DNA from: Onchocerca volvulus
Taxonomy: Eukaryota; Nematoda; Chromadorea; Rhabditida; Onchocercidae
NCBI GenBank assembly: GCA_000499405.2
Contig: HG738138.1
Coordinates: 3,088,368-3,152,367, forward strand
Reading direction: 5' to 3'
DNA length: 64,000 bases
Shown one piece after another: positions 11,646 through 24,010 of the stretch. Every line of letters begins with the position of its first letter. Positions within the stretch are counted from its first letter, which is position 1. Both the position numbers and the translations under genes were made by a program. The notes under the pieces were generated by a model. The model searched no databases. It was not told the DNA's origin and saw only the letters and a list, made by a program, of their open reading frames with translations.

Positions 11646-14600
11646 GGATGTCTATTCGATTTAATTTTGGTAAATTAAATATTTCGGTTGATGATAAGAT
11701 TTAGAATGTGAAATGTGAAGTGGAAAATGTGCACATATATGTATGTGTGTATCATTATTGTAAGCAGCAATTCGTAGATTGTCACATGTACTTATATAAG
11801 AAATTCTTTCATTCATTTCTACTCTTCGTCGTATCATTTTGTTTCTACATTTTAAAGTAAACTGTTTTCTCCTAATAAATTCATACAGATGATGATCAGT
11901 TTTTTGATAAAGAAAAAGAGAAAATAGAAAAAAAGAAGAAAAACTTTCTTTATGGTAAAAAGTCTTCGATAGTTTATTCTTTTTTTATTACTTCTCTTCG
12001 ACATAGTTTCACGTAAACGAATAAATTATCAGAATATGTTTATCAATTTTTTGTTTCATTATAACGAAAATGAATCATTAATTTACGCTTCAAACTTGAA
12101 ATGAAATATAAAAAATAAAATGCAACAAAGGGAGGGGAAAAAAACGCCAAAACATTTCAGGAATGTTCAGACTGGTAATATTTTTTACCTATTTAAGCAA
12201 GGTATGTAATTAATTTCACCAACAGAAAAATAACTGCCGAATTCAAATAATACTTGTCTGAAGTCATACCTGTTTTACATAAATATATATTATTTTAAAT
12301 ATTTCCTAAATTTGCAACATATAATCCTTATTAAAAGTCGAAAATCTCACACATTTCCATGCTAAAGTTATGATTTACTATGCAAATATTCGATTTCGAA
12401 ATACTAGAATATTTTGGAAATACCCGAAAGTTTTGGTTAATTATGTTAAGTGGTAATAATTAATTCAACAAAAAAAGGGAAGGGAAAAAGAGAAGAGTGA
12501 GAAAGAAAGAGGAAAGGGAAGAGAAAGCCAGCAGAAGCAATAGAAATTTAATAAAAAGCATAAGATGCACGACTTTTACCTTGATGCATAAAATCTTAAT
12601 TTTAATTTGAATTAATTTATTATCATAAATCAATTACTATAACGCTTCCTAAAAGTACTGAATCTAAACTATTCGCAAAGGTTATTTTTCTTTCACTCAT
12701 TCCTTTCGAATTTGCATAGTAAATCAAATCGTAACCTTTACGATTTCTACCGCAAGTTATCCCAATCACAATAGATTACATAAAAGAAATTCGAAACGCA
12801 CTTCAACGTAATACTTGCGTAATCTCAAGTACAATCATGTGTCAATCTGAAGTTTCTAGGAAATAATGGAGCCGATTTAAATGATAATCCATTAAGCAAA
12901 TGAAGTACGATAGATATGCGCACAATGTGATGCATTTATACTCACCCTGCTTCCTCCTCTTCTCCCCTTTTTCATTGCTAAACAATTTCGAAAGATCAAA
13001 AATCGATAAAATCAGCAAGCACAATTGCCCTTTCCCTTTCTCTCTCCCTCTCTCCTTCTATTTACCTGACTTTTTTTGGCTAAAATTATTAAAAGCTTTA
13101 GGACTGCAAATATGTTGAAAATGTCCAAAGTACTCAACTATTATTCGCTTCAGTTGACCGTACAGTGATCGCAAGCAATTTCTATCTTTAAAAAAAAGGA
13201 AAAAAAACTGGAGGCAGTGATAAAATGTTGCAGTTTCCTTTTTGATATGAAAATAGGAATATGGAAACTGGAATTTGCGGTAATTGCAGAAATGATTAAA
13301 ATTTTTTCGAAAATGAACCAGAAATGCGTGATCGATGCTCTAAAATACATCCACCATGATGAAATAGGTATAACGACATATTTATTTCACAGGAAATGAT
13401 ATTTCGCAATTAATAAACAAAAAACAGCTGCAAATGAATCAATATTTGTTGGGAATTAATATTTGAAAGTTAATTGAACTTCGGTATGACCAAATTACAA
13501 CAGTAATGTTATTTGAAATACATCAGCGATGTTTCAACTATTAATGAAAAATCGGAACATCCTTTCTCACATCGTCTTTTTACCTTCAAATAGATAAATT
13601 CTGAATAGAAGAACCCCACGAAAGCGCGGCAGATTGACTGAACCAGTTTCCGGGAGGAATTCAGATCTAGTTTGCCTTTCGAAAAGTATAGCTGCAAATC
13701 AACATATGACCTTTGCTCCATGTCACTATTCTATGGATATAATATGACCTTTAACTTAACACTTTGCTCCTTCTTTCCTGTACCGTCAGTTAACCGCGAA
13801 TTCACCAAGAATGTTCAAGGACAAGGTTCCTCTCCGACCTATTTCCTTCATCGCCTCCTCTCTTTCCATCTTCTATGAATAAACTTACTTAGGATAATGA
13901 AGCTAGCTTATTCATTAGTCCGTTGTATATTATGAAGAAAATTTAGAAAACATCCTCCGCTTCTCGAAAAATATGATTTCACAAAATTTTATTCGAACAG
14001 ATATTATATATCCAAATTTGAATATAACAACGCCAATTGCAATAAAAAATGCGACAAATCTGTTAACATCGTTGATTTCTCAAGTTTTAAGAGAAAACAA
14101 AAGAGAGGAAACATACTTTTTTGACCAATAACAAGAAAATATCGGCATATCAATCAAAATTATCCATAATTTTGCCAGAATTATGAAAAAAAAACAGCAA
14201 CTATTTTAATTTGATATGCAACATGGGTAAAGCGGCAAAAAAAATTCCAGTGATAGTAACCTTGTAAAAGAAATGATATCAGTGCAATAAATGAATAGTA
14301 GTAACAAATTCATTCCAATATATAATCAATATAGCAAAGTACTAATTATTATTGACAAGAGAAGGAAAGAGACGAAATCAGTGATAAGCGTAAATGAAAC
14401 TAATTCAAAGAATACTGTCTCAGCTACAGACAATAAAAATGTCCGCGCATGTTTCATTTTCTTGCAATTAAACTTTCAGTTGACTGAATAACTTTGAAAA
14501 GGATTATAAGGTAACACTCCAAAAGAAAAAGTAGAAAATTTTTTCGAACTTAAATCCTCAACAAAAAATTCAGTATGTCTTTCCTTCAAAACTTCCAGTG

Positions 14601-14904
14601 ATTTTTTTGAACAGAATACGGTGCACTACATCACAAACAAAATGCTGAAACAAAGAGCATATTAAAGTACAACAGATGTCCCACAATAAATGAAGACGTG
14701 ATACAAGGAAAGCTTGAGCAAAGAAGCACATAACCTCTGCTAGTATTAATGAGTTTTCTCAAAAAATGCTTAAAAGATTTTGTTTGAACATTATCTCCAT
14801 CTAATAACATTATTTTCGGACAGCTATGCTTCCTTATGCAATTGGTCATTGCAATAACCTACTATTTCATCTCAATTTTTTTTTTTTTTTTTACAAAAAG
14901 AATA

Positions 14905-15018
14905 ATTACTTCTCCAATTCCTTTTCTACCATCCAATGATGTTCAGCAATCTGAACTACCATGGAAAATTGTGGTAATTCAGGTTACTGAACATCATTGG
15001 ATAATAGGAAGAAGTAAT
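14905..15018. repeat. Fold-back inverted repeat
   Basis: The left arm ends at 14961 and the right arm runs 14972-15018, with a loop of about 10 nt. The best-matching core is ATCCAATGATGTTCAG against its complement at about 14985-15001, and the outer ends ATTACTTCT/AGAAGTAAT also pair. Arms are imperfect, with a few indels. It lies between the two elongase genes. Confidence 0.75.
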
Positions 15019-15221
15019 CCCAAATAACAGTGCAATTCCACAAAATTCAATAAAGAAATTCTAGACCAATATAAATCTATTCTTCACTTTATATGAAAAA
15101 AAAAGAACGGAAATTTTGACTGCGAAACTAATGAATCCATTTCGATTTAAAAATTTATAGGCACAGAGAATCACGATACAATGCTAGACTAAGAAGACTG
15201 AAACAAGAAAAATCATCAATT

Positions 15222-16918
15222 TTAATCTTTTTTCACCGCCATTTTCTCTTCTTTGAATTTCTTTCCTCCACCCTTCACATATGATTGATAGTAGAAATTG
15301 GCAAAAAGTAGAGCGTAAGAAATTTCCATGCCCAAGCAGAACAAATACGTGCTTACTGTTCCATCGACAGCTTCACCAATAGCCATCAAATAACCAACAT
15401 GCGCAAGAATAAGCAAAGTTATAACGAACTGTAACAATTGCATGGTCGTAATGTTACGTGCAATAGCTGCAGGTACACGGATGTTGATTGATCGTAAAAA
15501 GTAGTAACTGCAAGAAAAAGACAATGATAAAAGAATAAATAACAAGTTAGAAAACCTGCAATAGCTATATGAAAATAAATAAAGAAAAATAAATGAAAAA
15601 AATAAATGCAAAAAAATTTTATTAATATTATTACATTCACGACGATACTTTGCTTCTTAGATTTCTCCTAGATGTCCATTTATCAATTAAAAAAAGACAA
15701 GCCCTTACGAAAAAAAGGGGAATCATCTAGAAGATCGTGTAATCATAAGAGGATTTACTTTAGTTATACTGGTGCTGCGTCCCTGTGGAATTAAGAGAAC
15801 CTGAGAAATTTAAGATAAATGAAAATGAGACAAAAAATTACCAGCTGTTTAGATGATGCCAAAGAATCAGCTAATGAAAAATGATTTTAGTTAATATATT
15901 AAAATAACTCAGCAATAATAAAAACAGCTCACCTGTACATAAAACTGTGAACCGTGAAATTCAACCATATAATCCAGGTGTTGTATGGTGTATGATGGGT
16001 GTAGGAGATAATGCCATAGTTCAGGGTTAAAACATGATGGTACCAATGAAGGAAGATCAAAGGTTTCTTTCGTAATACAATCAATATTGTGTCACCAAGC
16101 TCTGCAAATTTGGATAAGCAAAACAGCCATGACCAATAGCCACTGGTTCCTTCGAAGAAATCTCCGATTTTCGTATACGATGCTGCAAGAGAACTCAATT
16201 TGGATAAATCAAACATGGCAAAGAATGAAGATAATAAGAATCACGATTTACTTCTTGACATTATATTATAATCATCTTAGACATCATCTGATATGTTACA
16301 CCTCATGTTTACTACCCACAACAATCGGCAATCTTGAACTATGTCTCACTAATATCGCAAATGTGTTTATTAAATAAAATAAAAGCAATGATTCATTAAT
16401 TCCATTGATACGTAATGATAGAAAGGTTACTTTATATTTGTTAAGTCGAAAAGTAGCTAAAAAAAAGTTCCGCTACCAAAAATAGAATGCGCATACCTAC
16501 AAAACCGCGATTGGAAATTTCAGAAAAGAGAGCAATAGATGTGAAGAATGATCCCAAAACACTAAACAATGCCAACCAGGTATTCCATAAGTTTAACGCT
16601 GTCGTAAGCTAAAATGTAAAAAATAATTGAAATTCTTGCAAAAATTTTGAATTTTTCCTTCCAATAACTGTTTTCAATTATTCTTTTCTTTTTTTTAGTA
16701 AGTGAATTGCCATCGACTAGATATAGCTGAAACACGCGTTATAACGTGACAAACCTGAAATGGTGTAAATCGAGTCATCACAAATTTGATAGAGAAAATT
16801 GTTATCACATATAACACAGAAAAGTATATTCCAAAGTTACGCAGCGTACTGGTAAAACGGACTGCTTCTTCATATTGGAACGGTGCTGTGAAAGCGATAC
16901 GTTTGAGCTCATCCATAT
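15222..16918 (-). CDS. ELO-family very-long-chain fatty acid elongase (copy 2)
   Basis: Exons 16918-16755 (ATG at 16916), 16608-16497, 16182-15933 and 15507-15222 give 269 residues. Family signatures are K-x-x-E-x-x-D-T at 116-123, HWYHH at 137-141 and HSFMYSYY restored across the third junction at about 170-177. The C-terminus is lysine-rich, consistent with an ER membrane enzyme, though not a strict KKXX. The acceptor TTTAG at 16919 sits two bases before the ATG, suggesting spliced-leader addition directly at the start. The closest relative in the window is the elongase at 9194-10732: both share the phase-1 junction before the F-x-E/K-I-G segment and the phase-2 junction at FMYS, but each has one intron the other lacks. 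Confidence 0.92.
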
Positions 16919-17395
16919 CTAAATATAGAATGATCAGTCAACATTCAAATTGACCAGACATTCAGCATAATATAACGCCAAATAAAACATACATATCATG
17001 AAATCATAAGAACTAATTATAAAATACAGGCAATATTCACCCATAATACCAATGAAAACTTAGAGAACTACGTGTATCCATTGATGTGTGCGATGTATAA
17101 TGTTTAAAATAAACAAAATATTTCCGAAATCAACAAAAATTAAATACCATTGCCATAGTCATTTCAATTTATACGGGATAAGCTTTTAAAAGGTTTTTAT
17201 AAAAAGTTAGAAAAGATGAAATCAATAAAATGCAAATTTCTATCAGCAAAGTGATCTAATTAATATTTCTCTTCAACTTTATCGTTAATACTAAATTAAA
17301 TTTTTGTACTTTTTTCTCATACAAAAACTCGCTAAATTTTCAAATTCTTGTTAAGTTAATGAAAATATAATTAACTTTTGTTTAATCCTTTAGAT

Positions 17396-17467
17396 AAAAA
17401 GCATTCAACATGGTATCGTATTCAATCAATACGGTACTGTAATACAGTACCGTATTAAATGCTTTTT
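17396..17467. repeat. Nested palindrome
   Basis: A near-perfect palindrome occupies 17428-17456 (14-nt arms AATACGGTACTGTA and its complement around one base). It is enclosed by a second pair of 10-nt arms, AAAAAGCATT at 17396-17405 and its complement at 17458-17467. It is predicted to extrude as a strong hairpin. Confidence 0.85.
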
Positions 17468-17512
17468 GTCCGAAAAATTAAATAGAAGTTAATTATATTT
17501 TTTCTTTTTGTC

Positions 17513-18217
17513 TTATACCATTTGACTTAGCCATATATTTTTGGCTAAAAGAAAGGCAAAAATCATCAAACACTGTGCTATTCCATAAATATTTTGGTTG
17601 AGTGACTTCGAAAGCACTGACAATGAAACAATAACTGCCCAACTTATAGTTGAGCATTTAAAGATCAACTCGCACAACATTAACAGTTCCATCCATACAC
17701 CATCCATCAGCAAAATTTTGTTACGTGCAATTATTCGCTCCACCTTCGACTTTGATTTTTGACCTTTGCATAAAAAACTATGAAAATCATTAACATGCTC
17801 CAGAATATTTGTATTAAAAAAGGAAGACTGGCTGTAACAAACGAAAAGCAACAAAATGACAGAAAAGAAGAGGAAGAAAGAAGGAGAGGTGGGAGATGGC
17901 CAACAATTCACGAATATTTTATCATCACCACTCTCCAATCTTCTAAAAGTGCTATCCTTCTCTTATCAATGGAACGCTAACAAATTTAATGATTATAACA
18001 GTAGTTTGATAATGACTCCTAATCCATATCAATGAAAATTACTGACATGACGAAACTGACATATAAACTTCTCAGACGTTTCTTAATTGTGGAATTCCAT
18101 ATAGAATAGCTCCCTTTCACCCGACGCTATCGCTAAATGCACATCGGAATTACGATTAATGAGCTTCTCATTGTTCAGAACTTCAACATCGATTTTTCTC
18201 CCGGAAGAACTAGACAT
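17513..18217 (-). CDS. Putative small membrane protein, unknown family
   Basis: The model has exons 18217-18121, 17942-17912 and 17831-17513; phases fit and give 148 residues. The first 32 residues begin MSSSSGRKIDVEVLNNEKL and look protein-like. The last exon contains a basic stretch (KGQKSKSKVERIIARNK) followed by two hydrophobic segments at about residues 92-115 and 120-145, suggesting a tail with two membrane spans. I chose to remove 17911-17832 as an intron because it is a long pyrimidine tract ending TTTGTTACAG, although it stays open in frame and would give an alternative 141-residue single-exon protein. I do not recognise the protein. It lies between the elongase gene and the TraB gene on the same strand. 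Confidence 0.4.
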
Positions 18218-19800
18218 TTCACTAAATTAACACGGAATCCAGTAACTTATTCGTTGCGAGACTGTTGAAATATCAAAGTAGACCCTGTGGTACTTCCGTC
18301 TGAAAGGTGAGAAACAATGTCCTCATTCATTTTAATCCCAAGTAGGCATTTATGCTATTTTTCATCTTATGCTTCGAAAGAACTTTCCAAATGAAAAAAT
18401 GACTTCCGGACTGAAAAATCCACTGATTCGCTGAAACAAAAAACATTATGCAATTTAAATCAAATTTTCAAAAGAGTAAAATAGTTCGAATGCATATACA
18501 TACCAAAACAACTTTATGGAGTGGACATAACGAATAATTTTCCCCTTTTTTTCCTGTTAAATTCACATAATATACTTAGCAACACAAAAGAGAAGAGAAA
18601 AACTGCAAAATGAACTCAACGGCAACGAAAAAAACGAAAATGAAAGTATCAGCAATTATGAATATGATAGAATCGAAACGCTGTAATAACATCTAATATA
18701 AGGCACTAAGCTATTCGCATACTACTTGACATTTTCATTTAAATGATTTATTATTAATTTTCAAATGAACAAAGCGGAAAAACCTAGGAAGATAATGATC
18801 GAGCAAGCGAAATAAGTGATATCTTGATGACTGGCATCGTCAGATTACATTAGGAAGACCATGTATATGTGAAGTTACACCAGTATGAAAGACATATTGG
18901 ATGGGATCACTGAATAATCCCGATACTGTTGATAATGTTCAAATTGAATTGGTCGGCATTTTGCAGTGTAAGAATTTTTCAGAAGAACAGAGGAATACAA
19001 AACGAAACCAAACATAACAAAAAAGGCATATAATCTGGTCAATTCATCCATGAATTCAATACAACTTCGACAACGGGCTTTGAAAAAAAAAAAGAAAAAG
19101 AGAAAACAAAAACATGAATTCGATAAATACCTTCAACAACAAGCTTTAAAAAAAATCACACAACCAAATGACAATTTTACTACTCAATTTCTCGTTTCCC
19201 TGAAGCCAAAAAATGAGTTAAGCAAGGAATATAATTAATAATTATAAAGCCAGCCATGATATATCAAGTAATCTAATAAAAGTCCCGAAAACTGAAGCTG
19301 CCGGAAATTTTGAAAATTACATGAAAAAAAGCACTTCACTGCAAGATAGGAAACATCCGCCTGTTATCAAAATGTACTGTAATTATGAAAATGTTTGAAA
19401 AATACATTACATGCAATTCGTCATTTTAAAATTTGTCCTATTGTCAAAAGGTACTGTAACAGTAAAAAAGTCTGGAAAATATATTACATGCATTCATTTT
19501 AAAATTTGTTTCGGTATTGAATTTCCGCAAATACAGGAAGATTTCGTTCAACAAAAACATATATAGATCAATTGCTCCAAAAATCCACAAATCATCATTA
19601 TCAATTGTTTCTGGATCAGCAACGGAACATAAAACAAAATTAAAGAAAATGAGACAATGTAAATGACGATCAAAATACATACTTCCCTTCTTTAATTGCA
19701 TTGAAACAAATAGTTTTCGCGCTAGACAAGTGGTGAAATAAGAGATGTATGCTCTCGCTACATTTTCACTACAAAGAAACTTGAATTTTCTAACAACATA
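18218..19800. other. Intergenic, with an imperfect 70-bp duplication
   Basis: Open frames at 19050-19238 (+) and 19444-19701 (-) have no supporting features. The stretch 19369-19437 is repeated imperfectly at 19445-19510 (shared words GTACTGTAA, TTACATGCA and CATTTTAAAATTTGT). Confidence 0.5.
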
Positions 19801-22800
19801 TTATTTGATTAGCATCTGTACTCTGTTGACCACTTTTGAACCAACTTGATAAAATACATATCCCACTACGCCAATGATCATCGCTTTTAGAGTCAAGCGT
19901 ATGAATTTTTCAGTGTGTGTTGGTTGTGGTACGCTGAAAAATAAACTCACACTTATGACCGGTTTTCCTCTCATCAAACACGATCTTTTTCTCTAAGTCG
20001 CGGTTTTTTTTGCAAATGTCTTACCATTCATCATTAAGAACAAAATTCCTTTAGTATCAAAAATTATACATCATAATGAAAGTTTTCATCTCTTCAAACT
20101 ATGTCATTTTTCATTCAACAATTACCAGTTTTGAAAGAACAAAACAAAAAAAAAAGAAAAAAAAGAACTGATACGAAGAAAGGATCCAATTTTGGCTAGA
20201 ATAGATGTAATGATAAAAACTAACATTAACAGATTGCCTACATCAATTCTTTTATTCCAATTAGAAATGATGCCGGGAACATGTCCCATACCAACAACGG
20301 CTACAACAGATACTGGCTGCCACGCGGCTAAAAAACATATTATTATTAACAAGAAATAAGTCAAAATTTATAAGAGACAAATCATCGAATATTTTGATTG
20401 AATATTCGAGCATTTTGCATGAAGGATAATATAATTGCCATTCATTCCAAATATACCTCAACTTCATAAATTAAGTGGCAATAAAGTATGACTTTTTACT
20501 GAAGTCAATGGAATGAGTTTGATGAAATATATCTCTGATGCATAAACGCAAATTTTATGTTCGGTAAAAATTTACATACATCACAAAGGAAGCTTACCAT
20601 CTGTTTTACTCCATGCCACTCTCTTATCAAACGTAGATTTTTTGAGTAAAGTATGCAACGCATTGGTCATATACAGATCACGTTCTTCCACAAAGATTTT
20701 CGAAAGCAAAGGAAATTCACCAGCCATCTGCTTAAGCAATTCCTCCAGCATATCTGACTTTTTGCATCTTTCCACTTCTTCTTGACTGAAAAAAAAAAAA
20801 CAAGTAAAAATGAATCCTACATAAAAAAACACGAATGTCAACCTGAAAAAAACGAACGGTAAAAAATTATTGACTAACTTACGTGATAGTGGTTTTATGG
20901 GAAAGAATAATATGGTAGAAAAGTCGAAGCTTTTGGAAAAAGCTTAAAGAGCCCAGTGCTCTTTGTACAGTCACATGTATTGGTCGATCACCCAGGATTA
21001 GTTTGCACATCTTTACGTCCATAGCACCTCTAAAAATCTAGAACTGGGAAACATACACCAGCAAATAACCATGCTCCTAATCAGAAAAAATTTTAAAAAT
21101 ATGGCACTTCAAAAAAGTACTACTTATGACATTCTGTGCGCGAAAATCATTCGGAATCATAAATTCAGAGAGAATTTCAAAACAAAATTTTTTACTTGTG
21201 AGCTGCTCGAAACTCTCCTCCAGGCGCCATACCGAGCGTTTTAGTCATATGCGCCGACATTGACAGCAACAATACGTGAAGTATTCCTTGAATTGCACCA
21301 CTCTGAAGAAACAATGTTGTTAGTTCAACACTTTAACATTTAAGGAACTAACCTAACATCTGCCCCACTCACAACAACATACCTGCTTTATGGTATTGAT
21401 AACTTTATCAAAATTCAAATTTTTCGCTTCCTCAAGTAGAGTATCCTCATCCATTGAGAGTATTGATATACGCGACGGACAAAGTTCGACCATAACCATA
21501 TCTGGTTGAGTACTAGCAATCGTTTGCAAAACGTCTCGCTGACTATCGGGCGAAAAGTGCGCCGTACCAATTAAATAGACCTAAATTACAAGGACTATAA
21601 TACAAGTAATATATATATATATGTGTGATATATACACATATATATATATGTTTGATATATACACATATATATATATATGTGTATATATCAAATCGGCTTG
21701 TCGGATTCGTTACTCTGTGGCAGACATTGTCCAGGTGAATATATTATGCTAAATGTTTGAAGGAAGCGAAATTCTCGGAGTTCATTGAGAAATGGCAGGT
21801 ATTTAAGTAAAAAATTTGCAAATGAATATAAACATATTATTATATCAAAAAAATCATTAAATAAGCAGCACATATGTTGAGGGATTTTGAGTTCTTACTT
21901 TTGCGTCAGCTAATGATTTACGAAATTCATTTTCATCATCTCCAACTGGTACAGCTGTAGGCAGAAAAGGATAATTCAAAATCGTCACTGAAAAAAAAAT
22001 GCCCAAGACTTATATGGATTCCATTTTCCGACTGTTATCTTCAAAATGAAGCACTTTACCACGAAAAATTCCTTCTCTCCATTTCAGTATTAGAAAACAG
22101 AATTCTAATATTCCATAATTATTTTCAGATGAATAAAAACACTTCCAGTATTCCAGAATGTACAATGTGATAAAATATAGAACGTGATTCAGAATTTCAA
22201 AACATAGTTCTTCATCAGAAAACTTGAGCCACCGTAACACATTCATACAAGGAAATTATTCAGATTTACTGATCCAAAAAAATACCTGTTTCCTTCGGAA
22301 GCTCTGGATTTGGATGACGATCCCGATCGAACATAAAACCTCCAAAATATCGCCTCTGAACAACAGATAAATTTTTAAGAATAACAGAATTTGATTCAAA
22401 CAATTATTCTTAGGATAGTAAATAAACCTGAAATCGAAATAGCTCATAAGCAATTAAGTTATAGTTTTCATTTATTGGAATATTCCTCACCTGTTCCACA
22501 TGAATGCGTTCACTTTTTTGCATATCAGTTTCTGTCTGTCCCATTTCGTTATCCAAATGCAAATCGTTTCCATAATCTTCGGAGCTAACCCTACTTGCTG
22601 ATACAGGATCACCAAAATTTGATGAGCAGTCAGCTACAGATACCACAGTCTGCTCTTCTACGCTAACTGTGTCTTGAAATGAAAAAAAAAAGTAAAGACA
22701 GACGATAACGCTCCCATAATTTATATTTAGCGCGTTTCTTTTTGCTAACATAACTATACACTAGCTATGAACTTTTAGAAGAATTCAAATTATCCACCAA

Positions 22801-23355
22801 ACTGTTCTCTTCAATTCATCTTCCAGGTAGGCTGTTTCTTTAACTCCCTACCTCGTTTTCAAATAGCAGTTTCGAAACGTCAAAAGATATCTTCTACTAT
22901 GCTTTAATAGTAACCGGTATTTACCATCGCTATAGTTCGATAAAATATATTCTATAGAAATAACAGCAATGAAACAAAATAAAAAGAAAACTTAATAAAA
23001 GCAACCTAAAATATTGTCCTAACTGCAGCACTTTGTCTTACCTACAAGAATAATATATAGATAGTTACAAACTAATCATCCCTATCATCTTTCATATGTT
23101 TGAAGTCAACGATTTCAGTGAACTTCATTTAATACCTGATGTATCGTCATTTTTAAGATGTTCTGAAAGAGTTTCTGTACGGAATATATCGACATCCATA
23201 GGTTCAGAATCACCACTCATCATTTCCGCCTTTTCATGAATTGCATCGCCCTCCGACAACACAATATTGTCAAGATTTGGCTCTGGTATCAGTTTGTGCT
23301 CTTCTTTATTTTGTCTGGGTGTAATGTTATCAGTTCCGATACCATTTGCAGACAT
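19801..23355 (-). CDS. TraB-domain containing protein (TRABD homologue)
   Basis: Ten exons: 23355-23136, 22672-22491, 22355-22286, 21987-21899, 21580-21383, 21302-21196, 21029-20883, 20785-20598, 20327-20225 and 19933-19801, giving 478 residues. Residues 1-157 are acidic and variable. The TraB domain starts at about 188 with GTAH (192-195), then VELCPSR (218-224), a MAPGGEFRAA segment at about 277-286, LGDRP (301-305) and a second G-x-x-H at 413-416 in VVGMGHVPGI. A C-terminal hydrophobic segment (about 448-465) would anchor it. TraB/PrgY relatives include the animal TRABD protein and the TIKI proteases; paired GxxH motifs are the proposed active-site signature. An acceptor at 23363, seven bases before the ATG, fits spliced-leader addition. 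It lies 655 nt downstream of mitoferrin on the same strand. The exon 9 donor was placed at 20224 because joining there restores the conserved N-x-x-x-VPxP continuity. Confidence 0.9.
21609..21690. repeat. TA/TG-rich palindromic microsatellite in a TRABD intron
   Basis: Repeated TATATATATGTGT and ATATACACATATA blocks in both orientations form potential cruciforms inside the intron 21581-21898. Confidence 0.8.
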
Positions 23356-24010
23356 TTTCACTCTGATAATTAAGCAAAATTTAGTGCATTCATCCATAAA
23401 AAAACCAATCCCCCATTTCCTATTCCACGAACGATGAAAGCATCTTCGGAAAATATATACATGCTTTCCGTACTTCCATTAAAGAATCATTACAAACAGA
23501 AACGAATGTCGCTCCAATTCCACATTTCCGCTTTATTCATCAGTAAACCTTATAAGACCCTGAGACATTAAATGCCTTTTTCCTTCTAGCTTTCCAACAA
23601 GAAAATTCCTCAAGCGCTTTAGGAAAGAAAATTATTTAGATAAATATGCTAAAAACAGTTTTTAATCCAGATTACAAACACAAACTTCAGCTTTTTATTG
23701 CCAGTTTAATATGAATTAAAACATCAGGATAAAAGTAAAAATAAACAAGAATAAATGACCGTTGTTACCATTTACAAAAATACTACTCATTAAAGTACTC
23801 GACAGCATATGCAAATGAATTTGAATTTTGAATTACGAAGAATTTTAAAACGAGATTACATGAACCGTTTGCGACATCCAACTATTTGCCAGAACAAAAA
23901 GAAATTTACAAAAGCAATAAGTGGAACGAATTAACCATATTAGTAAAACTGAAATCGAAGAGGTAGGCACTTGGCATACCAAATACTGGAAATAGACACT
24001 GGAATCAATC
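23356..24010. other. Spacer between mitoferrin and TRABD
   Basis: Same-strand genes flank this 655-nt spacer. It ends in the acceptor TTATCAG at about 23363-23370 just before the TRABD ATG. No other coding signal is seen. Confidence 0.5.

Larger units (their letters stand above)
10733..15221. other. Intergenic, low complexity, no supported gene
   Basis: 4.5 kb between the elongase copies. It holds A/T homopolymers, an AT repeat at about 11166-11187, a CAT/ATC repeat at about 11264-11288, a 23-bp tandem duplication at 11600-11645 and a fold-back at 14905-15018. Short open frames at 12842-13024, 13150-13399 and 14291-14491 show no family resemblance and are not called. Confidence 0.45.

Noticed and set aside
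17513..17938. 141-codon uninterrupted frame starting MESGDD
   Set aside because: Its first third (17911-17832) is a pyrimidine-rich tract ending TTTGTTACAG and is better explained as an intron. The frame is kept only as an alternative to the three-exon model.
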